This document shows, piece after piece, positions 18,460 to 28,323 of a stretch of DNA of 49,205 nucleotides (the stretch's first letter is position 1; each line of letters starts with the position of its first letter). The notes under the pieces are model-generated. The model searched no databases. It was not told the origin of the DNA and saw nothing but the letters and a program-made list of their open reading frames with translations. This DNA comes from an uncultured Colwellia sp. (lineage in GTDB: Bacteria > Pseudomonadota > Gammaproteobacteria > Enterobacterales > Alteromonadaceae): positions 1-49,205 of the forward strand of contig CAJWZC010000018.1 in NCBI GenBank assembly GCA_913049915.1, in the 5' to 3' direction. The translations under genes and the position numbers were made by a program.

Positions 18460-20022
18460 TCACTTAGTTAACTGCATTAGTACTGAGCCAGTCATTTCTT
18501 CAGGTTGTTCTATACCCATTAAATTTAATAGGCTTGGCGAAATATCACTCAAGGTGCCTGTAGCTGCTGGTGTGGCATTTCGGCCAACATAAATAAGTGG
18601 TACCGGTTCACAGGTATGAGCGGTATGTGCTTGGCCTGATACTGGATCTTGCATTTGTTCAGCGTTGCCATGATCCGCAGTGATGAAACATTCACCCTCG
18701 TTATCTTTTAATGCTTTAACAACACGACCAACACAAGTATCAACTGCTTCACAAGCCTTTACTGCCGCATCAAAGCTACCAGTATGGCCAACCATGTCGC
18801 CATTAGGGTAATTGCAAACAATAAAGTCATATTTACCACTTTCAATGGCTCCAACGAGTTTATCGGTAAGTAGCGTTGAGTTCATTTCAGGCTGTAAATC
18901 GTAAGTTGCCACATCAGGTGAAGGCACTAAAATCCGATCTTCGCCAGTGAATTCATCTTCTTGGCCACCACTAAAGAAAAAAGTGACATGGGCGTATTTT
19001 TCTGTCTCAGAAATACGTAATTGAGTTTTATTGTTTTTAGCTAACCATTCACCCATAACGTTATTAAGCGGTGTAGGAGCAAAAGCTGATGGTGCATCAA
19101 TATTTGCAGAATATTGTGTCAACATAACAAATTCACTTATTGCTGGAATATTCTTTCGTGTAAAGCCATCAAAGTTCTCTTCAGTAAAACAACGGCTAAA
19201 CTGACGCGCACGGTCAGCTCTAAAATTCATAAAGATTAATGCATCACCATCATTTATCTTAATACTTTCACCTGATGGTTTTGTTATAGCACTAGCACCA
19301 ACAAATTCATCATTTTCATCTCGTTCGTAGGCAGCTGAGAGAGCTTCTAAGGCGTTGTTATATTGATGTAAACCTTCGCCGTTAACCATCAAGTTATAAG
19401 CAGCTTCAACACGATCCCAACGCTGATCTCTATCCATGGCATAATAACGACCAATAACAGACGCGATTTGCCCTTCGCCAGTCTCGCTTTCAGTAAATAG
19501 CTCCGAAAATTTCTGCTGTGCTTTTTCTATAGACGATTGGGCACTGCGTGGCGGTGTATCTCTGCCGTCTAAAAATGCATGTAAGTAAACTTTTTGGGCG
19601 CCACGATTTTTAGCTAGTTCCATCATGGCGAAGATATGTTCTTCATGGCTATGGACACCCCCAGGAGAAAGTAAACCAAAAATATGTACTGCATTATCGT
19701 TTGATACAGCGTTATCTACTGCTTGGCACAACGTAGTGTTTTCAATAAATTCACCATCACTAATCGCTTTAGTAATACGAGTAAAGTCTTGATAAACAAC
19801 ACGACCAGCGCCTAAGTTCACATGACCAACTTCAGAATTACCCATTTGTCCTTCTGGTAGGCCAACGGCCATGCCTGAAGTATCGATAAGCATATTTGGG
19901 TAGTTAGCTTTTAAATCATCCAATACTGGTGTGTTCGCTTGAAGAATAGCGTTAGAACTCAATTCTTCTCTATATCCCCAACCATCTAGAATCATCAGCA
20001 CCGTTGATTTCTTATTCGCCAT
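18460..20022 (-). CDS. gpmI: 2,3-bisphosphoglycerate-independent phosphoglycerate mutase
   Basis: A 520-residue metalloenzyme of the alkaline phosphatase superfamily that interconverts 3- and 2-phosphoglycerate in glycolysis. Metal ligand Asp13 lies in LDGWG and the phosphorylated Ser63 in [30 protein letters not shown] and the late ITADHGNAE metal site are all intact. The frame extends 15 codons further up, but ATG 20020-20022 has a GGGA ribosome binding site and matches family N-termini. First gene of the gpmI-envC-yibQ group. Confidence 0.95.
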   Translation of the reverse strand: MANKKSTVLMILDGWGYREELSSNAILQANTPVLDDLKANYPNMLIDTSGMAVGLPEGQMGNSEVGHVNLGAGRVVYQDFTRITKAISDGEFIENTTLCQAVDNAVSNDNAVHIFGLLSPGGVHSHEEHIFAMMELAKNRGAQKVYLHAFLDGRDTPPRSAQSSIEKAQQKFSELFTESETGEGQIASVIGRYYAMDRDQRWDRVEAAYNLMVNGEGLHQYNNALEALSAAYERDENDEFVGASAITKPSGESIKINDGDALIFMNFRADRARQFSRCFTEENFDGFTRKNIPAISEFVMLTQYSANIDAPSAFAPTPLNNVMGEWLAKNNKTQLRISETEKYAHVTFFFSGGQEDEFTGEDRILVPSPDVATYDLQPEMNSTLLTDKLVGAIESGKYDFIVCNYPNGDMVGHTGSFDAAVKACEAVDTCVGRVVKALKDNEGECFITADHGNAEQMQDPVSGQAHTAHTCEPVPLIYVGRNATPAATGTLSDISPSLLNLMGIEQPEEMTGSVLMQLTK

Positions 20023-20071
20023 TTTTTTTCCCGTTAAATTTAATAAAATTGGTATTCTTATGGGCAAGTAC

Positions 20072-20392
20072 TATATACCCTTTACCAATCAAAGTGCAGA
20101 ATTTCAGTGGGAGTTAAAAAAAATTTAAGTAAGGCATTAAATTTAGAGAATGGTTCTTCCATTGTCCAATTTAATAACGTGGTATAAATTATTTTTAAAC
20201 CTATCAAAAAAGCGCTTGAGTAATCCCACTGATTCGTTTTAGTTACTTGTAATAACGCTATATGGATGTAGCCTATTAGAGAATACAGGAGCATATTCTC
20301 CTGAATAACCATTACCACATAACTGCGCCTTGTATTGGAATCACTCAAGCACTCTGAAACCTGCATCTTCAATGGTAAAGGGTATGTACCCT
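20072..20392. repeat. MITE-like element with imperfect terminal inverted repeats
   Basis: The ends are inverted relatives: the left reads ATACCCTTTACCAAT from 20075 and the right, on the other strand, reads ATACCCTTTACCATT. Similarity extends over about 35 bases (GTGCAG...TTTCAG). The 320-base interior is A+T rich, codes for no plausible protein and holds short palindromes such as one around GGAGCATATTCTCC near 20290. A 60-base element with similar ends lies at 23520-23579. The remaining stretch to the yibN promoter (20393-20532) holds nothing recognisable. Confidence 0.6.
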
Positions 20393-20532
20393 AAGATTGG
20401 GTTATTCACTAAGGATTTAACATAGAAATGTTCCATGTAGGGTTACTCAATTTGTATATTTCAGAGTTTTGGGCCATTTTATTTTTTACGTAGCGATTAA
20501 ATAAGGGTTATTTCCTATTTCATTGCATACGC

Positions 20533-20560
20533 TCGCAATTCTAGGTGATTTGCGTATAAT
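20533..20560 (+). promoter_or_regulatory. Candidate promoter of yibN-grxC-secB-gpsA
   Basis: Perfect -10 TATAAT at 20555-20560, with a weak -35 (TCGCAA, 20533-20538) at 16-base spacing. About 38 bases before the yibN start. Confidence 0.5.
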
Positions 20561-20598
20561 GTGCCGATTCGAATTTTGATAATAAAGGTCTTTTATTT

Positions 20599-21024
20599 AT
20601 GGAACAATTAATTGCTTTCGCAAGTAGTAATGGCATGCTGAGTGCTGTTTGGGTTGCCTTAGTGGTAATGATACTCGTAACGACAATTAGAATGAAAATG
20701 TCACCAATTAAACAAATTAGTACGCAAGATTTAACTCTGTTGATGAACAGAGAAGAAGGCGTTGCGCTTGATATCCGTAAGGAAAAAGAGTTTAAAGCGG
20801 GCCATATTCTTGATGCAATCAACTTACCAAGTGAAAAAATTAGTAAAAGTGGTATTACTAGTCTTGAAAAACACAAAGACAAACCCATCATTGTAGTATG
20901 TGCTGCAGGTATGAGCGCTGTACAAATTGCTAATGATTTGTTCAAAGGTGGTTTTACCCGTGTCAGCGTACTTAAAGGTGGCATGAATAGCTGGACTAGC
21001 GCAGGTTTACCTGTCGCTAAATAG
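20599..21024 (+). CDS. yibN: Membrane-anchored rhodanese-like protein YibN
   Basis: A 141-residue protein with one N-terminal membrane segment (about residues 12-30) and a single cytoplasmic rhodanese domain (about 40-140). The active-site loop is CAAGMSA with Cys101, so sulfurtransferase chemistry is possible. LKGGMNSW is the typical closing motif. It heads the conserved yibN-grxC-secB-gpsA cluster, divergent from gpmI. Its exact substrate is not known. Confidence 0.92.
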   Translation: MEQLIAFASSNGMLSAVWVALVVMILVTTIRMKMSPIKQISTQDLTLLMNREEGVALDIRKEKEFKAGHILDAINLPSEKISKSGITSLEKHKDKPIIVVCAAGMSAVQIANDLFKGGFTRVSVLKGGMNSWTSAGLPVAK

Positions 21025-21066
21025 TACCTTCACTATCCATAAAACTAGTAAATAAAGAGTGATAAA

Positions 21067-21327
21067 ATGGCAAAAGTTGAAATATATACCAAAGCATACT
21101 GCCCTTATTGTACTCATGCCCTTGCCTTATTAAAAAATAAGTCGGCTGATTATAATGAAATTAAGATTGATGGTGATATGGCAATGCGTAGCACTATGAT
21201 CAAACGCAGTAATGGTGGTTATACCGTGCCACAAATATTTATTAATGACGTTCTTGTCGGCGGTTGCGATGAGTTAGTCGCCTTAGAACGAAATAACCAA
21301 TTAGATGCGCTTTTAGACGCTAAATAA
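21067..21327 (+). CDS. grxC: Glutaredoxin 3
   Basis: An 86-residue class I dithiol glutaredoxin with the CPYC active site at residues 12-15, the TVPQIFIN cis-proline segment and GGCDEL glutathione-binding motif. It reduces disulfides and mixed disulfides with glutathione in the cytoplasm. Located 42 bases after yibN and just before secB, as in E. coli. Confidence 0.96.
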   Translation: MAKVEIYTKAYCPYCTHALALLKNKSADYNEIKIDGDMAMRSTMIKRSNGGYTVPQIFINDVLVGGCDELVALERNNQLDALLDAK

Positions 21328-21368
21328 TACTAAATTTAACTAAAAAAACTATAATAAAGGAGCCTCTC

Positions 21369-21866
21369 ATGGCTGAAGAAAATGAAGTAGAGAACAGTGA
21401 AGCAGCACAACAATCTCCAGAGTTCGCAATTCAACGCATTTATACTAAAGATGTTTCTTTTGAAACGCCTAATTCTCCAGCTGTATTTCAATTAGATTGG
21501 AAACCAGAAATCAAATTAGATCTTGATACGCGCTCAACTAAGCTAGCTGATAATACTTATGAAGTTATTTTATCAGTAACGGTTACAGCTACGGTAGAAG
21601 ATAAAACAGCTTTTTTAGCTGAAGTACAACAAGCGGGTATCTTTACTATTGGTAACTTACCTGAAGCTCAATTAGCTCATACTATTGGTGCTTTTTGTCC
21701 TACAACATTGTTCCCATACGCCCGTGAAACTGTAGCAAGCTTGGTAAATCGTGGTTCTTTTCCACAATTTAATTTAACGCCTGTTAACTTTGAAGGCTTA
21801 TACGCTTCTTACGTACAACAACGTGCCACACAAGAAAATATCGCACAAAGTACCGAAACGCACTAG
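21369..21866 (+). CDS. secB: Protein-export chaperone SecB
   Basis: A 165-residue SecB: the [19 protein letters not shown] segment near the N-terminus and [11 protein letters not shown] in the middle are family hallmarks. The protein forms a tetramer that keeps preproteins unfolded and hands them to SecA. Length is slightly above the E. coli protein because of acidic N- and C-terminal tails. An AAAGGAG ribosome binding site precedes the ATG. Part of the yibN-grxC-secB-gpsA operon. Confidence 0.97.
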   Translation: MAEENEVENSEAAQQSPEFAIQRIYTKDVSFETPNSPAVFQLDWKPEIKLDLDTRSTKLADNTYEVILSVTVTATVEDKTAFLAEVQQAGIFTIGNLPEAQLAHTIGAFCPTTLFPYARETVASLVNRGSFPQFNLTPVNFEGLYASYVQQRATQENIAQSTETH

Positions 21867-21909
21867 CAAATATACCAAAAATAATATTAGCTTATAAATA
21901 GGGTTATAT

Positions 21910-22914
21910 ATGTCTTTAGCCGCGAAAATCACAGTGCTTGGTGCCGGGTCTTATGGCACAGCTCTGGCAATTTGTTTAGCCAGAAATGGTCATGAAACTT
22001 TATTGTGGGGACGTGATACTAATCATGTCGCAGCGATGAAGCAGGATAAAGAAAACAATAAATATCTTGCTGAGTGTCCTTTTCCTGCAAATTTGGTTCT
22101 AGAAAGTGATTTAACAAAGGCGGTACAAGCGAGCGATAATATATTAGTTGTTGTACCAAGTCATGCGTTTGCCGATATGCTTAAAAAAATTAAGCCAATG
22201 TTAACTGGTAAAACTAAAATTGCTTGGGCTACCAAAGGTTTAGATCCGCAAACGGGTGATCTATTACAAAATGTAGCAAGGACAGTTCTTGGTCATAGTG
22301 TATCTTTAGCTGTTTTATCAGGACCTACTTTTGCTAAAGAAATGGCTTCAGGTTTACCTACCGCTATTTCATTGTCTTCTGAGGATGATGATTTTGTTGC
22401 TGAATTATCTGATTTACTACATTGTGAAAAACGTTTTCGAGTTTACTCTAATAAAGATTTTATTGGCGTACAACTTGGAGGTGCGGTTAAAAATGTTATC
22501 GCTATTGCCGCAGGCATAGCTGATGGTATAGGTTTTGGTGCTAATGCACGTACCGCGTTAATTACCCGTGGATTAGCTGAAATGACCCGTTTAGGTTTAG
22601 CATTAAATGCCGAGCCTGCTACTTTTATGGGTATGGCCGGTTTAGGTGATTTAGTGCTTACTTGCACTGATAATCAATCGCGTAACCGACGATTTGGTTT
22701 AGCGTTAGGTCAAGGCAGTGAGGCTGAACAAGCGATGAATGATATTGGTCAAGTTGTTGAAGGCTATAGAAACACTAAAGAAGTGTATATGCTAGCACAA
22801 CGACATGGAGTAGAAATGCCTATTGTTGAGCAAGTATATCAAGTACTTTATCGTGGGAAAAATGCTAAATTAGCCGCTGCTGATTTACTCTCACGTGATA
22901 AGAAATTTGAATAG
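21910..22914 (+). CDS. gpsA: NAD(P)H-dependent glycerol-3-phosphate dehydrogenase
   Basis: A 334-residue enzyme that reduces dihydroxyacetone phosphate to sn-glycerol 3-phosphate for phospholipid synthesis. The nucleotide-binding GAGSYG is at residues 11-16. SGPTFAKE, the catalytic-region [13 protein letters not shown] and the C-terminal [11 protein letters not shown] are all intact. Last gene of its operon, followed by a terminator. Confidence 0.97.
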   Translation: MSLAAKITVLGAGSYGTALAICLARNGHETLLWGRDTNHVAAMKQDKENNKYLAECPFPANLVLESDLTKAVQASDNILVVVPSHAFADMLKKIKPMLTGKTKIAWATKGLDPQTGDLLQNVARTVLGHSVSLAVLSGPTFAKEMASGLPTAISLSSEDDDFVAELSDLLHCEKRFRVYSNKDFIGVQLGGAVKNVIAIAAGIADGIGFGANARTALITRGLAEMTRLGLALNAEPATFMGMAGLGDLVLTCTDNQSRNRRFGLALGQGSEAEQAMNDIGQVVEGYRNTKEVYMLAQRHGVEMPIVEQVYQVLYRGKNAKLAAADLLSRDKKFE

Positions 22915-22959
22915 CTCTTTTATACTGTAAAGAGATTCAATGAAGATAGACGTGAAAAT

Positions 22960-22998
22960 AAAGCTGTAATTCGGGTTAACTTGATTTACAGCTTTTTT
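22960..22998 (+). terminator. Terminator of the secB-gpsA operon
   Basis: Stem AAAGCTGTAA (22960-22969) / TTACAGCTTT (22986-22995) followed by more T. Lies between convergent gpsA and trmL and may serve both. Confidence 0.85.
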
Positions 22999-23021
22999 AT
23001 TACAGAATTAGTATCTTTATT

Positions 23022-23486
23022 TTATACTGCGTTAGGAAAGCCTAGTTGACGCCATGCATCGTAAACTATTACAGCGGCGGCGTTTGATAAATTCATACTG
23101 CGACTTTCTTTTAACATCGGAATTCTAATTTTATCTTTATCAGGGATCTGTACACGAACTTCTTCAGGTAAGCCTGCTGTTTCTGAGCCAAATAATAAAT
23201 AATCACCTGCTTCAAAGTTGACATCACCATAGAAATTATTAGTTTTGGTAGTAATCGCTAATACTCGCTTTGGTTGTTCTTTCTCCATAAAAGCATTGAA
23301 GTTTGCATGACGCTGTATGGCTGCAAATTCATGATAATCTAGACCTGCGCGACGTAATTTTTTATCCTCTAAATCAAAACCTAATGGTTCTATTAAGTGC
23401 AAGCGAAAACCTGAGTTTGCGCATAAGCGAATTATATTACCAGTATTTGGTGGAATTTGTGGTTGGAAAAGAACAACATCTAGCAT
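23022..23486 (-). CDS. trmL: tRNA (cytidine(34)-2'-O)-methyltransferase TrmL
   Basis: A SPOUT-class methyltransferase of 154 residues from ATG 23484-23486, which matches the MLxxVL start of E. coli TrmL; two further ATGs lie 9 and 12 bases upstream. Knot-forming motifs are [30 protein letters not shown] and [22 protein letters not shown]. It methylates the wobble ribose of some tRNA-Leu species. Convergent with gpsA; E. coli also has trmL a short way downstream of gpsA. Confidence 0.94.
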   Translation of the reverse strand: MLDVVLFQPQIPPNTGNIIRLCANSGFRLHLIEPLGFDLEDKKLRRAGLDYHEFAAIQRHANFNAFMEKEQPKRVLAITTKTNNFYGDVNFEAGDYLLFGSETAGLPEEVRVQIPDKDKIRIPMLKESRSMNLSNAAAVIVYDAWRQLGFPNAV

Positions 23487-23519
23487 AACAATCATCATGT
23501 GATAAAATTTTTGTTATTA

Positions 23520-23579
23520 TATACCTCTTACCAATTAAAGTGCACGCTCAAACATACATATTGAATGGTAACGGCTATA
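23520..23579. repeat. Short palindromic repeat element related to the 20072-20392 element
   Basis: Left end TATACCTCTTACCAATTAA (23520-23538); right end on the other strand TATAGCCGTTACCATTCAA (14 of 19 identical). The left end also matches the left end of the larger element, including the AAAGTGCA that follows. It sits between trmL and fieF. Confidence 0.5.
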
Positions 23580-23624
23580 ACTAATAATAACTTTCAGTTC
23601 TTAATTTTTCTCCAAGGATTCGGC

Positions 23625-24530
23625 ATGGCTACAAAAAACTCAACAGACGATTATGCATTTTGGGTACGTTTAGCGGCTATATTTTCGACCTCTACCGCTT
23701 TAATCTTAGTGGTAATCAAACTGTATGCTTGGTTGGTAACAGACTCTAGTGCCATGCTTGCTTCGACCACTGACTCTATTTTAGATTTATTTGCTTCAAT
23801 CATGAGTATAGTTATTTTACGCTTTGCTTTAGCTCCAGCGGATAAAGAGCACAGTTTTGGCCACGGTAAAGCTGAAAGTTTAGCTGGATTGGTGCAAGCC
23901 TCTTTTGTGCTTGGTTCTGCCATTATACTTATTTTTAATGGTATATCTCGGGTGCTTAATCCGCAAGTAATAGTACAGAGTGAAGTGGCTATTTGGGTAA
24001 CAATCATTTCTCTTATCTTAACACTTATTTTAGTGGTTTTTCAGAGGTACGTAATAAAACGTACAGGCTCAATTATTATCAGTGGGGACGCATTACATTA
24101 CCAGTCTGATATATTCCTAAATTTAGGTGTTTTAGCGGCAATTATTTTGAGTCAGGGAATATGGTTACAAGCAGATGGAGTTTTTACTATCTTGGTTGCC
24201 TTATACCTAGTGTTTGGTGCAGGTCAAATAATGGTACAAAGTGTTTCGCAATTAATGGATAGTGAGTTGAGTGATGAAGAGTTAGCCCAAATTAGAACTA
24301 TTGTTTTAACACATAATCAAGCCATTGGTATTCATGAGTTACGTACCCGACAATCAGGAGTGCAGAAATTTATTCAATTTCATTTAGAGCTAAGTGACGA
24401 CTTATCGCTATTGGAGGCACATAGTATAGGTGACGAGATTGAGGCAAGAATTTGTAATGCTCTAGCCCCTTGTGAGGTCTTTATTCACCAAGATCCTACT
24501 TCAGTCGTGCAAAATGCCCAGTTAAAATAA
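23625..24530 (+). CDS. fieF: Cation diffusion facilitator FieF
   Basis: A 301-residue CDF exporter with six membrane segments and a cytoplasmic C-terminal domain. Metal-site residues are seen in DSILD (about residues 45-49), HSFGHGKAESLAGL and HYQSD. The C-terminal LRTRQSG and IHQDP motifs match FieF (YiiP), which exports Zn2+ or Fe2+ with proton antiport. The frame runs up to 23565 inside a repeat element; ATG 23625 with AAGGA seven bases upstream is the better start and aligns with homologues. Confidence 0.94.
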   Translation: MATKNSTDDYAFWVRLAAIFSTSTALILVVIKLYAWLVTDSSAMLASTTDSILDLFASIMSIVILRFALAPADKEHSFGHGKAESLAGLVQASFVLGSAIILIFNGISRVLNPQVIVQSEVAIWVTIISLILTLILVVFQRYVIKRTGSIIISGDALHYQSDIFLNLGVLAAIILSQGIWLQADGVFTILVALYLVFGAGQIMVQSVSQLMDSELSDEELAQIRTIVLTHNQAIGIHELRTRQSGVQKFIQFHLELSDDLSLLEAHSIGDEIEARICNALAPCEVFIHQDPTSVVQNAQLK

Positions 24531-24549
24531 GTTATTAGATAGTGAAATA

Positions 24550-25554
24550 TTAGTTATACTTTTTAAACCAGTTAAGGCTTTGAAAAATTGCTTGGTTTCT
24601 ATAATTATCGGTTTCAAAAAACAACTCATGGTAGGCTTGTTCAATTCTACTAGGAATACCGTTTGGACAAGACTGCGGTTGTAATACATGTAATTGTTGG
24701 CAAAAATCATTTTGGGCTTGTTGGCAAACTACTTTATCACTACCAGCTTGAAGTAATAATATAGGGGTTTTAAGTTGAGATATCTTAGTGAAGATGATTT
24801 TTTGGGCTTCAATACTTTGTGCTAACCAGTGAGTAGTAACTCCACCAAGTTGGATGATTTTGTTATCTTTATATAAATTGACAAAGTGTTGGTAACGTTG
24901 CGAGGAGTGAGTAAGATTATTCTTAGTAAAATTAACTGGTGAATAGCCCTTTTGCCCGATAAAATACCAAGGTGTTTTACTGACAAGTTTATTTAGCTGG
25001 TACTTAATGGCTACGAGTAGTTTAGCTATACTTTTTGGTACCAAAGCAGAATTAAAGCCCAACATAGGTGATGAGATTACTGCTGCTTTAATTGCATTGG
25101 GGAAATCTTGCATAAATCGAGTTGCAATAGTTCCACCCATTGAATGTGCTAATAGGTATGGTTTACCGGAGATTTGTTGCGTAACTATCTCTTTAATAAA
25201 ATACTGTAAATCATCAACATAATCTTGAAATTTGGTGACATAACCTTTGTTTATGTTGGTAAGTAGCCGTCCTGATAACCCTTGGCCTCGGTGATCAATA
25301 ACAAAGATATTATAACCTTGATGGTATAAATCAAAGGTTAATTCCTGATATTTTAAGTAACTTTCACAGCGACCAGGTACAACAACTATTGTTGGAGCTT
25401 TATGTTTTTTTTGAATAAACTGTGCATAATGAATGTCTACTCCATCAATGCCAAAGAATGAGTCAAAATCGCCTTGTTGCCAAAATGAAGTAACTTTACT
25501 GGAGTGTTTGTTATTGATATTTTCTTCTTGATTAAATTGATGGCATTTACTCAA
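24550..25554 (-). CDS. Alpha/beta hydrolase, lysophospholipase (PldB-like)
   Basis: A protein of about 334 residues with the monoacylglycerol lipase/PldB fold. VVVPGRCESYLKY is the oxyanion region, DHRGQGLSGR follows, and the nucleophile Ser lies in AHSMGG. An Asp (AGSDKVV) and a C-terminal His (AYHELFFE) complete the triad. No signal peptide. No ATG fits. The frame opens at TTG 25573-25575, but TTG 25552-25554 follows AAGGGG at good spacing and is preferred. It probably hydrolyses lysophospholipids at the inner membrane. Confidence 0.85.
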   Translation of the reverse strand: MSKCHQFNQEENINNKHSSKVTSFWQQGDFDSFFGIDGVDIHYAQFIQKKHKAPTIVVVPGRCESYLKYQELTFDLYHQGYNIFVIDHRGQGLSGRLLTNINKGYVTKFQDYVDDLQYFIKEIVTQQISGKPYLLAHSMGGTIATRFMQDFPNAIKAAVISSPMLGFNSALVPKSIAKLLVAIKYQLNKLVSKTPWYFIGQKGYSPVNFTKNNLTHSSQRYQHFVNLYKDNKIIQLGGVTTHWLAQSIEAQKIIFTKISQLKTPILLLQAGSDKVVCQQAQNDFCQQLHVLQPQSCPNGIPSRIEQAYHELFFETDNYRNQAIFQSLNWFKKYN

Positions 25555-25631
25555 AAATATCCCCTTGAATAGCAAATCACCTTAAGGTGATTTGTACATA
25601 GTTCAGTTAGAAGTTAAGTATTTAGTGACTA

Positions 25632-27797
25632 TTAGGCATGTAAGCTAAAAGAGAATATTTTTGTCATTTTACTTTCAACCTTGCGGTTATTTTTTGTCGC
25701 AGGACTAAATCGCCATTTTCGAATAGCTGATCGAATAGCTGATTTGAAATAAATAAGCTTACTTTGCTGGGCGAAATTAATATTTTTTACTTTACCGTCT
25801 TTATCTATAATGAAGTCTACCTTTACTTCCATCTCTATTCCTCTGCGTTTTGCAAGACTTGGGTAGATTGGATTAATGGAATTCAGTAATTTAGCTTCTA
25901 ATGTGCTGGGTATTTGTAATACGGGTTGCGTCAACTTTACTCTTTGGTTCGTCACTTCTAACGGCTGATTTTCTATATTTCTAATGTTATATGAAGACTG
26001 ATAAAGGTTATCTTGCATAGACAAATCATTAATTTCTTGACGATATTTTAGTTGGCGATAAGGAGCTTCTTTTATATTTAAACCTTTATCTAACGCGAGT
26101 GAGAGTTGCTTATTCTCGTCTTGAGAAAGTTTATATAATACTGTTTCAATATTGAGCGTTTCTGCTTTTATTGATGGTAATATTACTGGAGCTTGTGTTG
26201 CTATAACTGTTGGGTTTTTCTTTTTAGTGTTTGAGGATAAACTTATTTTAGCTTCAATTGACGCATTAATTACAGGTGTAAATACATCGGTTTTTTTGTT
26301 TGTATTATTCATGCTTTCAGCTAAGCTAGTCAGTTCTTTTTTATACTTAACTTTACTTATATTAGTCATCTGCTTTTTATCAACAGTTGCTGCTGGTTGT
26401 CTATACAGCGCTATTTCTTTTGTGGCTTCAGTGAAACGTTGACTGTTACTGAGCGTTAAAGGCGTGATAATCGCTGTCGTTACTGCAATATACTCTTCTA
26501 GTAAGTAATCTGGTATGTCCTGAGCATAATGTTTTTCTACAAATAAGCTCTGATGCATCGTATTTTGACGAGCTAATAGCTGTTGAGCTATAGAGTCATT
26601 TTTGAGTGGGCTACTTTGTCTCGTTGCATCGGCTTTATTTAAGCCCATAGCTGAAACTTTTGTACTCATCACATTTTTATTAAAAGTGTCTTGCCATGGG
26701 AATTGATTATTTAGCTGTTGTGCAAAAGGCATTGTTAGTAATTGATTAATACTTAGCAATTGATTAATACTTAGCAATTGATTAATACTTAATAATGTTA
26801 GCGTTAAAACTAAACTCATTGCTGCGAGTAACTTACTGGTATTGTTCGTTGGCGCACAGTGATGGTCAACAAGTCGAAGTACTCTCGTTTTTAAATCACC
26901 ACCTGATGCCGCCATAGCCATGGTTGGTATAGTATGGAAGTGACCTTTTGAACATAAAGAAGCGGTATCAGTCAACGTGTGAGCATAGGCAATTGCATCG
27001 CCACAATGTTCTACGGCAATATCATCACTACAATATTCACGCTCGTTACGCATTTGCTTGCCGATCCAATGAACACTTGGATGAAAGAAAAAGAGCAATT
27101 CAATGAGTATTTGAAAAAAGTTAACTAAATAATCATGACGACGTATATGTGCAAGTTCGTGCAGAATAAGCATTTCAAGTTGAGCAGAGTTTAACCCTGT
27201 TACCATAGTCGCAGGTATTAACACAACTGGTTTTAACCACCCTATAGCCATAGGTACTTCAGTCTTTAAAGAAATAAGTAATTTTGGCGTATGAGTTAAC
27301 ATTATTTGTTTAGCTAATTCATCAAAACGTGCAGATAGTGCTGAAGATGGAGAAATACTCGAATGCCTGGGCAAATTATTTACGTTAATAATCTCAATAA
27401 GTAGCTTACTAGTAAGGATACTAATCGTAGCTAACCAAAATAATGAAAGATAAGGCAATGAATGGGCTAATATCGAGGGCAGTAATTCCTGATAAGTGAA
27501 TAATGCGTTTTGCTGGGTTAACTCATTAACTAAACTCGTCAGTGGGATAGGGCTGAGGTTACTATCCATAACTGAACTTGTGTCAGGATAGACCATAGTA
27601 TAGGTTAGTACAGCGAGTATGCCGTTTGCTAACATTGCTAAGGTAGCTAAGGTATATCGTAATTTTGATTTATTTTTATCAACTATAGATAACAAAGACT
27701 TTAAGACAAGCGCCACCAGCAAACCTTGCCATAAAAAATGCACTAGGGTTAGCGATAAGCTATATAAAAAAGGACTGTTAAATAATTGTTCAAACAT
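25632..27797 (-). CDS. BlaR1/MecR1-type M56 peptidase fused to a TonB C-terminal domain
   Basis: A 721-residue membrane protein. Four membrane helices lie in the N-terminal 330 residues, and the zinc-protease motif HELAH is at 213-217 with REYCSDDIAVE downstream, as in M56 peptidases. Instead of the penicillin-binding sensor of BlaR1, the periplasmic part is a long low-complexity linker ending in a TonB C-terminal domain (about 635-721, PSLAKRRGIEMEVKVDFIID). An 18-base unit is repeated three times (26740-26793), giving SINQLL repeats next to the last membrane helix. It follows a BlaI-type repressor by 17 bases, so the two form a sensor-protease/repressor pair; the inducer is unknown. Confidence 0.88.
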   Translation of the reverse strand: MFEQLFNSPFLYSLSLTLVHFLWQGLLVALVLKSLLSIVDKNKSKLRYTLATLAMLANGILAVLTYTMVYPDTSSVMDSNLSPIPLTSLVNELTQQNALFTYQELLPSILAHSLPYLSLFWLATISILTSKLLIEIINVNNLPRHSSISPSSALSARFDELAKQIMLTHTPKLLISLKTEVPMAIGWLKPVVLIPATMVTGLNSAQLEMLILHELAHIRRHDYLVNFFQILIELLFFFHPSVHWIGKQMRNEREYCSDDIAVEHCGDAIAYAHTLTDTASLCSKGHFHTIPTMAMAASGGDLKTRVLRLVDHHCAPTNNTSKLLAAMSLVLTLTLLSINQLLSINQLLSINQLLTMPFAQQLNNQFPWQDTFNKNVMSTKVSAMGLNKADATRQSSPLKNDSIAQQLLARQNTMHQSLFVEKHYAQDIPDYLLEEYIAVTTAIITPLTLSNSQRFTEATKEIALYRQPAATVDKKQMTNISKVKYKKELTSLAESMNNTNKKTDVFTPVINASIEAKISLSSNTKKKNPTVIATQAPVILPSIKAETLNIETVLYKLSQDENKQLSLALDKGLNIKEAPYRQLKYRQEINDLSMQDNLYQSSYNIRNIENQPLEVTNQRVKLTQPVLQIPSTLEAKLLNSINPIYPSLAKRRGIEMEVKVDFIIDKDGKVKNINFAQQSKLIYFKSAIRSAIRKWRFSPATKNNRKVESKMTKIFSFSLHA
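26740..26793. repeat. 18-bp tandem repeat, three units, inside the M56 peptidase gene
   Basis: Units at 26740, 26758 and 26776 read AATTGATTAATACTTAGC, the third differing in its last two bases. In frame, it encodes repeated SINQLL. Confidence 0.9.
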
Positions 27798-27814
27798 AGT
27801 TAAAGTTAATTATA

Positions 27815-28198
27815 TTATTTATTATCTAGAGAGTTTAATAATTGGCGAATATCATTAATTTCTTCATCGCTAGTTGAATCATCGATAGCACGCATCACTA
27901 GCTTTGAGGTAGAGCCACCAAACGCTTTAGTTATTAAGTCTTTAATCAAGGAGGACTGCGTTTGTGTTTGGCTGTTTGCTGTAGCATAAATATGGGCACG
28001 ATTACTTTCATCGCGTATGACTAGCGATTTTTCATGCATGATTTGAAGTATTTTTAATACGGTAGTATAGCCAGTCTTTTGGGTAATACTTACGACATCG
28101 TGAATTTGTCTTACCGTTGCAGGGCCCATCTTCCAGAGCACATTAAGTAGTGTTAACTCGGCTTCTGTGGGTTTGACTACAGAATGTTCATGCGCCAT
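27815..28198 (-). CDS. BlaI/MecI/CopY family transcriptional repressor
   Basis: A winged-helix repressor of 127 residues from ATG 28196-28198, which has AAGGA at seven bases; an ATG two codons earlier is too close to that site. The DNA-binding part is about residues 8-75 (LTLLNVLWKMGPATVRQIHD, TGYTTVLKILQIM) and the C-terminal dimer domain has the usual site region for cleavage by an M56 protease. It should repress its own operon with the downstream peptidase gene. A perfect inverted repeat lies upstream. Confidence 0.92.
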   Translation of the reverse strand: MAHEHSVVKPTEAELTLLNVLWKMGPATVRQIHDVVSITQKTGYTTVLKILQIMHEKSLVIRDESNRAHIYATANSQTQTQSSLIKDLITKAFGGSTSKLVMRAIDDSTSDEEINDIRQLLNSLDNK

Positions 28199-28233
28199 GT
28201 ACATATCCTTATTAGATAGTTTTATAAGTTAGA

Positions 28234-28263
28234 GGCTAAATACGAATACGGTCGTATTTAGCC
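28234..28263. promoter_or_regulatory. Candidate operator of the BlaI-type repressor
   Basis: Perfect 12-bp inverted repeat GGCTAAATACGA - six bases - TCGTATTTAGCC, about 36 bases before the repressor start. It overlaps the likely -35 region of a promoter whose -10 would be TATAAA on the minus strand. No T run follows, so it is more likely an operator than a psd terminator. Confidence 0.55.
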
Positions 28264-28323
28264 TTAGCTTATATCGAGTACACTAAATGAGCAACCGTTT
28301 TGTTTGCTGCTTATTTTAGTTAA

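Noticed and set aside
20082-20372. A 96-codon minus-strand frame inside the repeat element
   Set aside because: It spans the element end to end, has no ribosome binding site and reads through the inverted terminal repeats; coding is unlikely.
28234-28263. The 12-bp inverted repeat as a psd terminator
   Set aside because: No T run follows on the minus strand, and the location just upstream of the repressor gene favours an operator.
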